DNA of 64,000 nt from Blastococcus sp. TF02A-35. GTDB taxonomy: Bacteria > Actinomycetota > Actinomycetes > Mycobacteriales > Geodermatophilaceae. Below, piece by piece: positions 10,932-20,099 of the stretch. The notes beneath the pieces were generated by a model. That model had not been told where the DNA came from. It made no database searches and was given only the letters and a program-made list of their open reading frames with translations. The stretch is taken from positions 1 through 64,000 of the forward strand of contig NZ_SPQP01000016.1 of the NCBI RefSeq assembly GCF_004571075.1, given 5' to 3'. The position numbers and the translations under genes are program-made. How positions within the stretch are numbered: position 1 is the stretch's first letter; each line of letters begins with the position of its first letter.

Positions 10932-11675
10932 GTGCCCTCTCCGCGAACCGTCGGCCTGCCGGACGGCGTCCGTGCCTGCCTGTTCGACCTCGACGGCGTG
11001 CTGACCCGGACCGCCACGGTGCACATGGCGGCCTGGAAGCGCACGCTCGACGAGTTCCTCCGCTCCCTGGACCCGGCCGCGCCGGAGTTCACGCAGGACG
11101 ACTACAACCGGTACGTCGACGGCAAGCCGCGGGCCGACGGCGTCCGCGACTTCCTGGCCGCTCGCGGCATCGAGCTCCCGGAGGGGTCGCCGGGCGACGC
11201 CCCCGACGCGGCGACCGTGCAGGGCGTGGCCACCCGCAAGAACGAGCTGGTGCTGCGCGAGCTCGACGAGCACGGCGTGGAGGTCTACGAGGGGTCGGTC
11301 CGGTACCTGCGCGCGGTCCGGGACGCCGGCCTGGCCACCGCCGTGGTGACGGCGTCGGCCAACGGCGGGCAGGTGGTGGCCGCCGGCGGCTTCGCCGAGC
11401 TGGTCGACATCCGCGTGGACGGCGTGGTCGCCGCGCGCGACGGGCTGCGCGGGAAGCCGGCGCCGGACACGTTCCTGGCGGGGGCGCGGGCGCTCGGCGT
11501 GGAGCCGGGGGAGGCCGCGGTGTTCGAGGACGCGCTCGCCGGCGTGGCCGCGGGGCGGGCCGGCGGCTTCGCGTTCGTCGTCGGCGTGGACCGGGTGGGC
11601 CAGGCCGAGGGCCTGCGCGAGTCCGGTGCCGACGTCGTCGTGACCGACCTCGACCAGCTGCTGGGCCACTCGTGA
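10932..11675 (+). CDS. pgmB: Beta-phosphoglucomutase-like HAD hydrolase
   Basis: The 247-residue HAD subfamily IA protein has the nucleophile motif [12 protein letters not shown] (about 17-28), VVTASAN (motif II), the Lys region of GKPAPDTFL and the acidic VFEDALAG motif. It overlaps the next gene by 4 bp (GTGA) and almost surely acts with it. The GH65 phosphorylase would release beta-glucose-1-phosphate, and this mutase converts it to glucose-6-phosphate. The pairing resembles M. tuberculosis Rv3400-Rv3401. Confidence 0.9.
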   Translation: MPSPRTVGLPDGVRACLFDLDGVLTRTATVHMAAWKRTLDEFLRSLDPAAPEFTQDDYNRYVDGKPRADGVRDFLAARGIELPEGSPGDAPDAATVQGVATRKNELVLRELDEHGVEVYEGSVRYLRAVRDAGLATAVVTASANGGQVVAAGGFAELVDIRVDGVVAARDGLRGKPAPDTFLAGARALGVEPGEAAVFEDALAGVAAGRAGGFAFVVGVDRVGQAEGLRESGADVVVTDLDQLLGHS

Positions 11676-14041
11676 CCGAGGGCCGGGCGGTCTTCCCGAT
11701 CGAGCCCTGGGCGCTCACCGAGCTGGGCCTGGACCGCTCCTCGCTCGGGGTGCACGAGTCGGTGTTCGCGCTGGCCAACGGGCACATCGGCATGCGCGGC
11801 TCGTTCGAGGAGGGGGAGCCGGTCGCCGTGCCGGGCACCTACCTCAACGGCTTCTTCGAGGAGCGGCCGCTGCCCTACGCCGAGGCCGGGTACGGGTTCC
11901 CCGAGATGGGCCAGACCGTCGTCAACGTGACCGACGGCAAGCTGATCCGCCTGCTGGTCAACGACTCGCCCCTGGACCTCACCTACGGCGAGATCGTCGA
12001 CCACCAGCGGACCCTCGACCTGCGCGCCGGCGTGCTCCGCCGGGCCACCGAGTGGCGCTCGCCGGGTGGCCGCACGGTCCGGGTGACCAGCACCCGGCTG
12101 GTGTCGCTGGTGCGCCGCTCGATCGCCGCCGTCGAGTACAAGGTGGAGGTGGTCGACGACCTCGGCGACCTCTACGTCGCCCTGCAGTCCGACCTGCTGG
12201 CCAACGACCACGGCCCCGTCGGCGAGGACGGCGACCCGCGCGCCGCGGCGGCCCTCTCCTCCCCGCTGCAGTGCGAGCTCGCCGCCGCGCGGGGCCGCAA
12301 GGCGGTGCTGGTCCACCACACCAAACGCAGCAGGCTGCGGGTGGCCGCCGGCATGGACCACGTCATCGAGATCCCCGACAGCTGCACCGAGGACATCGAG
12401 GCCGCCGGTGACCTCGCCCGGTACACCCTGGCCGCCCGCATCCCGCCCGGCGGCTCGCTGACCCTGGTCAAGTTCCTCGCCTACGGCTGGTCCTCCCGCC
12501 GCTCGGCCCCCGCGCTGCGCGACCAGGTGGAGGCCGCGCTCTCCACCGCCAAGCTGGCCGGCTTCGACCGGCTGCTGCGCGAGCAGCGGGAGCTGCTGGC
12601 CCAGCACTGGGACGAGGCCGACGTCGAGATCGAGGGCGACGACGAGCTGCAGCAGGCCGTGCGCGTCGGCATGTTCCACGTCCTGCAGGCCGGGCTGCGC
12701 GCCGAGCGGCAGGCGATCCCCGCCAAGGGCCTCACCGGCCCGGGGTACGACGGGCACACCTTCTGGGACACCGAGACCTACGTCCTGCCGGTGCTCACCT
12801 ACACCGCGCCCCAGGCGGTGCGGGACGCGCTCATCTGGCGGCACTCGACCCTGCCCCTGGCCCGCGACCGCGCGCGGGTGCTCGGCCTCCGCGGTGCGGC
12901 GTTCCCGTGGCGGACGATCCGCGGCGAGGAGACGTCGGGCTACTGGCCGGCAGGGACGGCGGCGTTCCACATCAACGCCGACATCGCCGACGCCGTCATC
13001 CGGTACCACTCCGCGACCCTCGACGAGTCCTTCGACGTCGACTACGGCGCCGAGCTGCTCCTGGAGACCGCACGGCTCTGGGCCTCGCTGGGCCACTTCG
13101 ACGCCGAGCACGGCTTCCGCATCGACGGCGTCACCGGGCCGGACGAGTACACCGCCGTGGTGGACAACAACGTCTACACGAACCTCATGGCGCAGCGGAA
13201 CCTGCGCGAGGCGGCCGCGGCCGTGCGGCGGCAGCCCGACGTGGCCGCGCGGCTGGGGGTCACCGACGACGAGGTGGAGGAGTGGCTGCGGGCGGCCTCG
13301 CTCATGGCCGTGCCCTACGACACCCAGCGCGGCGTGCACATGCAGTCCGACGGGTTCACCCACCACGAGGAGTGGGACTTCCTGCACACGCCGGGGGAGA
13401 AGTACCCGCTGCTGCTGCACTACCCGTACTTCGAGATCTACCGGACGCAGGTGGTCAAGCAGGCCGACCTGGTGATGGCGCTGCACCTGCGGGGGGACGC
13501 GTTCACCCTCGAGGAGAAGATCGCCGACTTCGCCTACTACGAGGCCCGCACGACGCGGGACTCCTCGCTGTCGGCGACCCAGCAGGGCGTCGTGGCCGCG
13601 GAGACCGGGCACCTGGAGCTGGCCCACCAGTACTGGGCCGAGGCGGCGCTGACCGACCTGCAGAACCTGCACCACAACTCCGGGCACGGGCTGCACATCG
13701 CCTCACTGGCCGGCGGGTGGACCGTCGCCGTCGCCGGGTTCGGCGGCCTCCGGGACCACGCGGGGGAGCTGACCTTCGCGCCGCGGCTGCCCGAGCGGAT
13801 CAGCCGGCTGCGCTTCCGCGTGGTCTACCGCGGCCGCAAGCTCACCGTCACCGTCGAGCCCGGCCGGGCGACCTACCGGCTGGTCGACGGCGACCCGCTG
13901 GAGATCCGCCACCACGGCCGGCCGGTGACGGTCGACCACGCGGACCTGGTGCTCGACATCCCGCCGGCGCCCTCGGTGCAGCCGGTCTCCCAGCCGGTGG
14001 GCCGCGAGCCGCGCCGCCGCTCGCGCCCGACCGCCCGCTGA
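11672..14041 (+). CDS. GH65 family disaccharide phosphorylase
   Basis: The 789-residue protein has the family 65 layout: an N-terminal beta-sandwich (HESVFALANGHIGMRGS), an (alpha/alpha)6 barrel and a C-terminal beta domain. The general acid Glu is in GVTGPDEYTAV (Glu492), with GHTFWDTETYVLPVL upstream. GH65 enzymes phosphorolyse trehalose, maltose, kojibiose or related sugars; which one cannot be read from sequence, although trehalose is a good candidate in this lineage. Coupling to the upstream beta-phosphoglucomutase supports an inverting phosphorylase giving beta-glucose-1-phosphate. Confidence 0.92.
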   Translation: MTEGRAVFPIEPWALTELGLDRSSLGVHESVFALANGHIGMRGSFEEGEPVAVPGTYLNGFFEERPLPYAEAGYGFPEMGQTVVNVTDGKLIRLLVNDSPLDLTYGEIVDHQRTLDLRAGVLRRATEWRSPGGRTVRVTSTRLVSLVRRSIAAVEYKVEVVDDLGDLYVALQSDLLANDHGPVGEDGDPRAAAALSSPLQCELAAARGRKAVLVHHTKRSRLRVAAGMDHVIEIPDSCTEDIEAAGDLARYTLAARIPPGGSLTLVKFLAYGWSSRRSAPALRDQVEAALSTAKLAGFDRLLREQRELLAQHWDEADVEIEGDDELQQAVRVGMFHVLQAGLRAERQAIPAKGLTGPGYDGHTFWDTETYVLPVLTYTAPQAVRDALIWRHSTLPLARDRARVLGLRGAAFPWRTIRGEETSGYWPAGTAAFHINADIADAVIRYHSATLDESFDVDYGAELLLETARLWASLGHFDAEHGFRIDGVTGPDEYTAVVDNNVYTNLMAQRNLREAAAAVRRQPDVAARLGVTDDEVEEWLRAASLMAVPYDTQRGVHMQSDGFTHHEEWDFLHTPGEKYPLLLHYPYFEIYRTQVVKQADLVMALHLRGDAFTLEEKIADFAYYEARTTRDSSLSATQQGVVAAETGHLELAHQYWAEAALTDLQNLHHNSGHGLHIASLAGGWTVAVAGFGGLRDHAGELTFAPRLPERISRLRFRVVYRGRKLTVTVEPGRATYRLVDGDPLEIRHHGRPVTVDHADLVLDIPPAPSVQPVSQPVGREPRRRSRPTAR

Positions 14042-14084
14042 CCGCCTGAGCGCCGGGCCGGCCCTGTCACCGGCGTCCGGCTCG

Positions 14085-14100
14085 ACCGTTATCCCCAACA
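14085..14100. repeat. 16-bp motif shared with 34404-34419
   Basis: ACCGTTATCCCCAACA lies between the convergent GH65 and M50 genes. Its exact reverse complement occurs 20 kb away, just upstream of the gene at 34431. The core TTATCCCCA is one base from a DnaA-box-like TTATCCACA. Its role is unknown. Confidence 0.4.
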
Positions 14101-14122
14101 GCGAACCGGCGTAGCCGGTGGC

Positions 14123-14827
14123 TCAGCCGAGCAGCCACCTCGCGCCCAGGACGAGAGCACCGAGGTCCACGAGGAGGAAGAACCCGACCCAGCACACGGC
14201 GGGCAACGGGGTGAGGCGGGCCAGCTGGTCGGCGTCGGAGTCCGGGGCCGAGCGCCGCCGGCGGGCGGCCTGCAGCTCGAGGACGGCGCGGGGAGCGGCG
14301 AGGAGCAGGAACCACGTGGCCAGCGCCGCGAACACGGCCTGGCCGAGCGGGGAGAGCCACCAGGTGGCGGCGAGGACGATGCCGCCGGTGACGAGGACCG
14401 ACCAGAGCCCGAACCAGTTGCGGATCTGCACCAGCAGGAGGGCGAGCAGGAGGAGCAGCGCCCACAGGAGCCCGACGGCGTGCCCGGCCGCCAGCAGCGC
14501 GGCCGCGCCGAGGCCGAAGAGCGCCGGCCCGGTATAGCCGGCCGCGCACGTGAGCACCATGCCCAGCCCGGTGGGCCGCCCGGCGGAGACGGTCAGCCCC
14601 GAGGTGTCGGAGTGCAGCCGGATGCCGGCGAGCCGCCGCCCCGCCGCGAGGGCCACCAGGCCGTGCGCGCCCTCGTGGGCGATCGTCACCACGTTGCGGG
14701 CCGGCCGCCAGAGGGCGGGGGAGAGGACCAGGAGCGCCGCGGCGGCCGCGGTGACCAGCAGCACCGTCGTCGACAGCTCCGGGACCGTCGCGGTGACGCG
14801 GGCCCAGAACCGGCCGAGGACCTCCAC
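14123..14827 (-). CDS. M50 family membrane metalloprotease-like protein
   Basis: The 234-residue protein has about six hydrophobic segments. The zinc motif HEGAH (an HExxH) sits in VVTIAHEGAHGLVALAAGRR near residue 50, followed by a GYTGPALFG segment. This matches small actinobacterial M50 peptidases (site-2-protease-like). The third ligand (NPDG-like) is not obvious, so activity is uncertain. GTG at 14827 is tentative, with no clear ribosome site. It is a single gene, convergent with GH65. Confidence 0.75.
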   Translation of the reverse strand: MEVLGRFWARVTATVPELSTTVLLVTAAAAALLVLSPALWRPARNVVTIAHEGAHGLVALAAGRRLAGIRLHSDTSGLTVSAGRPTGLGMVLTCAAGYTGPALFGLGAAALLAAGHAVGLLWALLLLLALLLVQIRNWFGLWSVLVTGGIVLAATWWLSPLGQAVFAALATWFLLLAAPRAVLELQAARRRRSAPDSDADQLARLTPLPAVCWVGFFLLVDLGALVLGARWLLG

Positions 14828-14953
14828 GCCGGGCAGTCAACCGCACCGACCTGGGAGGGCCGGGGGAGCGGCGACCGTGTCGGGCACCTGCGAGGCGCGG
14901 CTCACACCGCCCCGGGGGACGCGGATCGGGGGTCCAGGCCCGATCCTGGAGGC

Positions 14954-15550
14954 ATGACGACGTCCATCACCCTCACTCGGGACGACCTCCCGGTGACGGT
15001 GTCCTTCACGCGGCGCGCCGACCCGGCGCACGCGCGCGAGATGACGGCGTGGATCCGCGCCGGTCTCAGCATGGCCGAGAGCTTCCCGGGCTTCCTCGGG
15101 GGCGGCTGGGTGCGCTCACGCCGCGACGCCGACGAGTGGCACATGCTCGCCCGGTTCGCCGACCACACGGCCCTGGCCGGCTGGGAGGCCTCCTCGGAGC
15201 GCCAGTGGTGGCTGCGGTCGGCCCAGGGGCTCGCCGAGGTCACCCGCAGCGAGCGCCGCACCGGCATCGAGGGCTGGTTCGACTCACCGGTGGCCGAGGA
15301 GGTTTGCGAGGCCCCGGCCGCGCCCGCGCCGCCCCGGTGGAAGCAGGCGGTGACGATCTGGCTGGTCTTCTTCCCGGTGAACCTGCTGGCGACGCTGACC
15401 CTCGGCGTCGCGCTGACCGACGTGCACGTGGTGCTGCGGGTCCTCGTCATGACGGCGGTGCTCACGCCGGTCATGACCTACCTGATGCTGCCGTGGATCA
15501 CCGCGCGGCTGCAGTGGTGGCTGCACGGCCGGCGGTGGCGGGACCGGTAG
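14954..15550 (+). CDS. ABM-like domain fused to membrane C-terminus
   Basis: The 198-residue protein has an N-terminal ferredoxin-like antibiotic-biosynthesis-monooxygenase-type domain (about 1-105, with ESFPGFLGGGWVRS and HMLARFADHTALAGWEASSER). After a Pro/Ala linker come two hydrophobic helices (about 130-180) ending in a basic, Trp-rich tail. Such combinations occur in actinobacteria but have no assigned role. ATG at 14954 has GGAGG three bases upstream. The substrate is unknown. Confidence 0.75.
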   Translation: MTTSITLTRDDLPVTVSFTRRADPAHAREMTAWIRAGLSMAESFPGFLGGGWVRSRRDADEWHMLARFADHTALAGWEASSERQWWLRSAQGLAEVTRSERRTGIEGWFDSPVAEEVCEAPAAPAPPRWKQAVTIWLVFFPVNLLATLTLGVALTDVHVVLRVLVMTAVLTPVMTYLMLPWITARLQWWLHGRRWRDR

Positions 15551-15577
15551 GGAAGGGCCCGGCCCCGCCGCGCGCAC

Positions 15578-15766
15578 CTAGTTGCCCGGCTTGACCGCCT
15601 TGCCGCGCTCCTGCTCGGCCTCGTCGGCCTGGTAGGCGCCGGGCACCGCCTTGGCGGACCCGTCGTCCCCGGGCCCGACCGGGCGGTCGGTGAGGTTGTC
15701 CGGCCCGGGCGACGGCGTGCCGCCCGGCTCGTCCTTCTCGTCGGTGTCGGGGCGCTGCTCGGTCAT
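15578..15766 (-). CDS. Small hydrophilic protein of unknown function
   Basis: The 62-residue protein is very rich in Asp, Gly, Pro and Glu and probably disordered. ATG at 15766 is preceded by GAGGAG with good spacing, which is the main argument that it is real. I recognise no family. It sits 63 bp downstream of the response regulator gene on the same strand. Confidence 0.6.
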   Translation of the reverse strand: MTEQRPDTDEKDEPGGTPSPGPDNLTDRPVGPGDDGSAKAVPGAYQADEAEQERGKAVKPGN

Positions 15767-15829
15767 CGCTCCTCCTCGTGGGTCGGTCGTCGTCGGACCG
15801 CTACCCGGTGCGCGCGGCCGGAACCGGCG

Positions 15830-16504
15830 TCAGACGAGGCCGGCGTCGTGCACCACCAGGGCGACCTGCACGCGGTTGGCGGCGGCCAGCTTGATGAGCA
15901 GCCGGGAGACGTGCGCCTTGACGGTGGCGACGCTCATGTAGAGCTCCGCGGAGATCTCGGCGTTGGACAGGCCCCTGCCGACAGCGAGCGCGACGTCCCG
16001 CTCCCGCTCGCTGAGAGCGACCAGGCGCTGCCGGGCGCGCGCCGCGCGGTCGTCGACCGGGTCGGTGGCCTGCTCGGCCTCCGCCACGTGGGCGATCAGC
16101 CGCCGGGTCACGCCCGGGGAGAGCATCGGCTCGCCCTCGGCGACGCGGTGGACGGCCTCGACGATGGCCGCCGGCGGGGTGTCCTTCACCAGGAAGCCGC
16201 TCGCCCCGGCGCGCAGCGCCCGCAGCACCTGCGCGTCGGCGTCGAAGGTGGTCAGGACGATCACCTCGGGACCGCCGCCGCTGCCCTTGAGCCGCTCGGT
16301 CGCGGCCAGCCCGTCGACGCGCGGCATGCGGATGTCCATCAGGACCACGTCGGGGGAGCAGGCGGCCACGGCCGCGGGCACCTCGTCGCCGTCGCCCGCC
16401 TCCCCGGCCAGGACCAGGCCCTCGGCGCCGCCCAGCACCATGGTCAGGGCCGCCCGGACCAGCGGGTCGTCGTCGACGACGAGGACGCGGACCGGCGCCG
16501 TCAC
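15830..16504 (-). CDS. NarL/LuxR-family response regulator
   Basis: The 224-residue protein has a receiver domain (VLVVDDDPLV, phospho-acceptor Asp57 in VVLMDIRMP, Lys in FLVKDTPP) and a C-terminal LuxR-type helix-turn-helix (LSERERDVALAVGRGLSNAEISAEL) at about 155-220. The GTG start overlaps the histidine kinase stop by 4 bp (GTGA), so it is the cognate partner. Targets are unknown; the divergent ABC exporter is a natural candidate. Confidence 0.95.
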   Translation of the reverse strand: MTAPVRVLVVDDDPLVRAALTMVLGGAEGLVLAGEAGDGDEVPAAVAACSPDVVLMDIRMPRVDGLAATERLKGSGGGPEVIVLTTFDADAQVLRALRAGASGFLVKDTPPAAIVEAVHRVAEGEPMLSPGVTRRLIAHVAEAEQATDPVDDRAARARQRLVALSERERDVALAVGRGLSNAEISAELYMSVATVKAHVSRLLIKLAAANRVQVALVVHDAGLV

Positions 16505-17793
16505 CCGGCGCTCCCCGCGCCGGCCCAGGGCAGCCAGGCCCGCACCCGGAAGTGCCCGTCCGCCGTCCAGCCGTGGTCGAGGTGCCCTCCGGCCAGGCCG
16601 ACGCGCTCCAGCAGCCCGACCAGGCCCGTGCCGGCCCCGGGGAGGGGCTCTGCGGTGTCCGCGCCCAGCCTCGGCGGGTTGGTGACCTCGACGGTCAGCC
16701 CCTCCGCCGGGCCGCCCGAGACCAGGATCGTCGCGGTCGTCCCGCCCGCGTGCTTCCGGACGTTGGTCAGCGCCTCCTGGACGACGCGGTAGACCGTGCG
16801 ACCGGTGACGTCGGGCACCGTCTGCACGTCGGGTGCCCGGTACTCCACGTGTGCCCGCAGGCCGGCCCGGCGGGACTCCTCCACCAGCGCGGGAAGGTCG
16901 GCCAGGGTGGGCTGCGGCCGCTCCGGGGCCGCGGCGTCCTGGCTGGTGCGGAGCACGCCGATGACCGCGCGGAGGTCCTCGAGGGCGTCGCGGGCGCTGG
17001 CCCGGATCACGCCGGCCGCCCCCGCGACCTCCGCCGGTGACGCGTCCGGCCGGAACTCCAGCGCCCCCGCGTGCATGCTCAGCAGGGAGAGCCGGTGGGC
17101 GAGGACGTCGTGCATCTCCCGCGCGATGCGGGTGCGTTCCAGCTGCCGTGCCTGCTCGACGCGCAGCCGCTGCTCCGCCTCGGCGCGGGCAGCCCGCTCG
17201 CGCAGCGACAGCACCAGCTGCCTGCGCGCCCGCACGAACATCCCCCAGGCGACGACGGCCGCCGTCAGCACCAGCCCCAGCGCCAGGAAGACCGCCTGGG
17301 GCAGGTCGTGCACCGGGCGGACGACGACGTAGACGAGGAAGGCGGCCACGTTCGCGGCGGTGACCAGCAGGACCGGCGGCCAGGGCCGGTGCACGGCGAC
17401 GGTGAACAGCGAGACGAGGACCGCGAACCCGCCCATGTCCGAGAACGTGCCCACGGCGGCCAGCACGAGGCCGACGCCGACCGGCCAGCGCCGCCGCCAC
17501 CACAGCGCCACGCAGGCGAGGACCCCGACCAGGAGGTCTGCCCTCAGCAGCCAGTCCGGGGGCGGGGCCGCCGAGCGCGACGCCTCGTCCACGAGGACCA
17601 GGCCGATGGCGACCGAGGTGAGGAACAGGCAGACGTCGACCACCCAGTCCCGCACCGAGCGGCGGACCCGCGGTGGCACGGTCCCCGGGTCGTAGGGCCC
17701 GGCGCCGGCGTCGGCCAGGAGGAGGGCCGGGACCAGCGACGGGTGGTCCACCCCCTGCGGGCGTGCGGCTGCGCCGGCGGTCACGGTGCTCAC
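16501..17793 (-). CDS. Sensor histidine kinase, HisKA_3 type
   Basis: The 430-residue kinase has about five membrane helices (50-190), a coiled-coil linker and a HisKA_3 dimerisation box with phospho-His228 in IAREMHDVLAHRLSLL. A compact HATPase domain follows (VYRVVQEALTNVRKHA, GTGLVGLLERV). No extracellular sensor domain is evident, so it may sense the membrane or its ABC transporter. GTG at 17793 fits a leaderless -10. The kinase-regulator pair beside a two-gene ABC-2 exporter resembles drug- or peptide-response modules. Confidence 0.94.
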   Translation of the reverse strand: MSTVTAGAAARPQGVDHPSLVPALLLADAGAGPYDPGTVPPRVRRSVRDWVVDVCLFLTSVAIGLVLVDEASRSAAPPPDWLLRADLLVGVLACVALWWRRRWPVGVGLVLAAVGTFSDMGGFAVLVSLFTVAVHRPWPPVLLVTAANVAAFLVYVVVRPVHDLPQAVFLALGLVLTAAVVAWGMFVRARRQLVLSLRERAARAEAEQRLRVEQARQLERTRIAREMHDVLAHRLSLLSMHAGALEFRPDASPAEVAGAAGVIRASARDALEDLRAVIGVLRTSQDAAAPERPQPTLADLPALVEESRRAGLRAHVEYRAPDVQTVPDVTGRTVYRVVQEALTNVRKHAGGTTATILVSGGPAEGLTVEVTNPPRLGADTAEPLPGAGTGLVGLLERVGLAGGHLDHGWTADGHFRVRAWLPWAGAGSAG

Positions 17794-17805
17794 CCCGGCA
17801 GGCTA
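17794..17805 (-). promoter_or_regulatory. Leaderless-type -10 for histidine kinase operon
   Basis: On the minus strand TAGCCT is followed by 6 nt and GTG at 17793. Confidence 0.55.
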
Positions 17806-17932
17806 CGGCCGCCGTGCCCTTCCCCGGCACCGACGAAAGTCGGTCTCCCCACGGCGGGGGCCGACCGAAGTAGCAGCGTCCTGGCCGGTCGGCCGATGTG
17901 CCGGCGGGCCCGGGTCGGCCAGCCTCGGCGGC

Positions 17933-18859
17933 ATGATCGCCATCGAGCACCTCACGCGGCGGTACGGCGCCCAGCTCGCCGTCGCCGACGTCTCCTTCAC
18001 CTGCCCGGCCGGGAGCGTGACCGGGTTCCTCGGGCCGAACGGCGCCGGCAAGAGCACCACCATGCGCGTGCTGTGCGGGCTGGCCGAGCCGACGAGCGGC
18101 TCGGCGACCATCGGCGGGCGGCGCTTCCGCGACCTGCCCAACCCGGGACGGTCGGTCGGCGTCCTGCTCGACGCCGGGGCGCAGCACGCGGGCCGCACCG
18201 GCCGGGAGGCCCTCACGCTCTCGGCCATGGTCCAGGGCGTCCCCGCGGCCCGCGTGGACGCGATGCTGGAGCTCGTGGGGCTGGGCGGCCCTGCCGCCGG
18301 CAAGCGGGTGGGCCAGTACTCGCTCGGGATGCGCCAGCGGCTCGGCCTGGCCCAGGCGCTGCTCGGCGACCCGCAGGTGCTGGTCCTCGACGAGCCGGCC
18401 AACGGCCTGGACCCCGACGGCATCTACTGGATGCGCGGCCTGCTCCGCGGCTTCGCCGACCGGGGTGGCACGGTGCTGCTCTCCTCGCACCTGCTGCGCG
18501 AGGTGGAGGCGGTGGCCGACCAGCTCGTCGTCATCGCCGGTGGGCGGCTGGTGGCCGCAGGGAGCAAGGACGAGCTGCTCGCCGGCACCGGCACGCTCGT
18601 CCGCGCCCGGGACCGCTCGGCCCTCCAGCAGGCGCTGAGCGCCTCCGGCATCTCCACCCGGCCCGGTGACGGGGACGCGGTCCTGGCGTCGGCCGACCCC
18701 GAGCAGGTGGGCCTGGCGACCGCCAGGGCCGGCGTCCCGCTGGTGGAGCTGCGCCCCGCCGGGGGAGCGGGGCTCGAGGAGCTGTTCCGGTCGCTGACCC
18801 ACGCCGGACCCCAGGGCGCCGACGGCGCCGCCGCCACCGTGCAGGAGACCCGCGCATGA
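17933..18859 (+). CDS. ABC-2 type exporter ATP-binding protein
   Basis: The 308-residue ATPase has Walker A GPNGAGKST (34-42), signature YSLGMRQRLGLAQALLG, and Walker B LVLDEPANGLDP. The C-terminal about 80 residues are typical of the drug/bacitracin (CcmA/NatA-like) subfamily. ATG at 17933 was chosen over an upstream start since the family begins at MIAIEHLTRRYG. The permease gene overlaps by 4 bp. It is divergent from the two-component system 140 bp away, which probably controls it. The substrate is unknown. Confidence 0.94.
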   Translation: MIAIEHLTRRYGAQLAVADVSFTCPAGSVTGFLGPNGAGKSTTMRVLCGLAEPTSGSATIGGRRFRDLPNPGRSVGVLLDAGAQHAGRTGREALTLSAMVQGVPAARVDAMLELVGLGGPAAGKRVGQYSLGMRQRLGLAQALLGDPQVLVLDEPANGLDPDGIYWMRGLLRGFADRGGTVLLSSHLLREVEAVADQLVVIAGGRLVAAGSKDELLAGTGTLVRARDRSALQQALSASGISTRPGDGDAVLASADPEQVGLATARAGVPLVELRPAGGAGLEELFRSLTHAGPQGADGAAATVQETRA

Positions 18860-19620
18860 CCACCACGCTGCTTCCCGCCCCGCCGGCCCCGACGCTCCCC
18901 ACGCTCACCCGTGTGGAGCTGCGCAAGTCCCGCGACACCCGGGCCGGCTTCTGGCTGCTGCTGACCCTCGGCGTGGCGGCGCTCGCGGTGCCGCTGCTGA
19001 CCATGTTCTTCGCCGACCCCCGCGCCAAGACCTTCACCGAGTACCTGACGTTGGCCCAGTTCCCGGTCAGCCTGCTGCTCCCGGTCCTCGGCATCCTGCT
19101 GGTCACCAGCGAGTGGTCGCAGCGGACCGCGATGACCACGTTCGCGCTCGTGCCCCAGCGGGCCCGGGTCGTCGTCGCGAAGCTGCTGGCCGCGGCGCTC
19201 CTCGCCCTGCTCGGCGTCGTGGCGACGCTGGTCGCCGCCGGGCTGGTCACCGCCCTCACGCCGGTGCTCACCGACGACGCGACGTCCTGGGAGGTCACCG
19301 CGCAGCACGTCCTGCAGGTCGTGGCCCTCGAGGTGCTCTACGTCCTGGTGGGTGTGGCGTTCGGTCTGCTGCTGCGCACCTCGCCGCTGGCGATCGTCCT
19401 GTACTTCGTGGTGCCCACGATCGTCACCGTGCTGGTCACGACCATCCCGGCGCTGGACTGGGTGCGCGAGTGGCTGGACCTGACCACGACGACCGAGCCG
19501 ATGTACTCCGGGGACCTCGACGGCGCCGGCTGGGCGCGGGCCGGCACGGCGACGGTGCTGTGGTTCGTGGCCCCGCTCATCGGTGGCTGGGTCCGGCTGC
19601 AGCGCAGCGAGATCGCCTGA
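18856..19620 (+). CDS. ABC-2 type exporter permease
   Basis: The 254-residue membrane protein has six predicted hydrophobic segments and the ABC-2 pattern: a cytosolic N-terminus with TRVELRKSRDTRAGFWLL, then SEWSQRTAMTTFALVPQRARVV. The ATG overlaps the ATPase stop (ATGA). With the ATPase it forms a complete exporter; the substrate is unknown. Confidence 0.88.
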   Translation: MTTTLLPAPPAPTLPTLTRVELRKSRDTRAGFWLLLTLGVAALAVPLLTMFFADPRAKTFTEYLTLAQFPVSLLLPVLGILLVTSEWSQRTAMTTFALVPQRARVVVAKLLAAALLALLGVVATLVAAGLVTALTPVLTDDATSWEVTAQHVLQVVALEVLYVLVGVAFGLLLRTSPLAIVLYFVVPTIVTVLVTTIPALDWVREWLDLTTTTEPMYSGDLDGAGWARAGTATVLWFVAPLIGGWVRLQRSEIA

Positions 19621-19674
19621 CCCGGGTGGGCGTCCGGTCCTCCGTCACTGTGACGGAACCCGGGCGCCCGCCCG
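19621..19674. terminator. GC-rich dyad between convergent genes
   Basis: CCCGGGTGGGCG near the permease stop pairs, with one mismatch, with CGCCCGCCCGGG just before the VOC gene stop. A small GTCACTGTGAC dyad lies in the loop. Confidence 0.35.
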
Positions 19675-19678
19675 GGAG

Positions 19679-20041
19679 TCAGAGCTGCTGCGTCAGGTTG
19701 ATCGCGTTCCCGTCGGGGTCGGAGACGTGCGCGACGCGCTGGCCCCACGGCATGTCGTTGGCCGGCCCGGAGCTGCGGCCGCCGAGTGCCTCGACGCGGG
19801 GGAGGAGCGCGTCGACGTCGGGCACCTCGATGCTGAGCAGCACCCGACCCGGGCCGCCGGCGGCCACCGTGGTGTCGGCGGTCAGCCCGAGGCCGGAGTC
19901 GCCGACGCGCAGGCCCAGGTAGAAGACCGCCCCGTCCTCGGGGAAGCGCTCCACCTCGGTCGCGTCCAGGACGCCGACGTAGAACGCACGCAGCCGCTCG
20001 AGGTCGGGCGTGACGATGATGGGCTGGACGGTGCCGGGCAC
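19679..20041 (-). CDS. VOC superfamily (glyoxalase-like) protein
   Basis: The 120-residue single VOC module runs from PIIVTPDLERLRAFYVGVL to RVAHVSDPDGNAINLTQQ, with the betaalphabetabetabeta signature. The usual metal-binding His of the first strand is not obvious (PIIVTPD), so enzymatic activity is doubtful; binding or resistance-type roles are possible. GTG at 20041 has GGAGG four bases upstream. Confidence 0.85.
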   Translation of the reverse strand: MPGTVQPIIVTPDLERLRAFYVGVLDATEVERFPEDGAVFYLGLRVGDSGLGLTADTTVAAGGPGRVLLSIEVPDVDALLPRVEALGGRSSGPANDMPWGQRVAHVSDPDGNAINLTQQL

Positions 20042-20099
20042 GGGGCCTCCAGGGGGAGTGGCGGGCGGGTGCAGGGTGGACCGCCTGGTGTGACGGAAC

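Noticed and set aside
14085-14100. Strict DnaA box / origin
   Set aside because: One base off the consensus, single copy, no cluster of boxes, and no dnaA or dnaN nearby.
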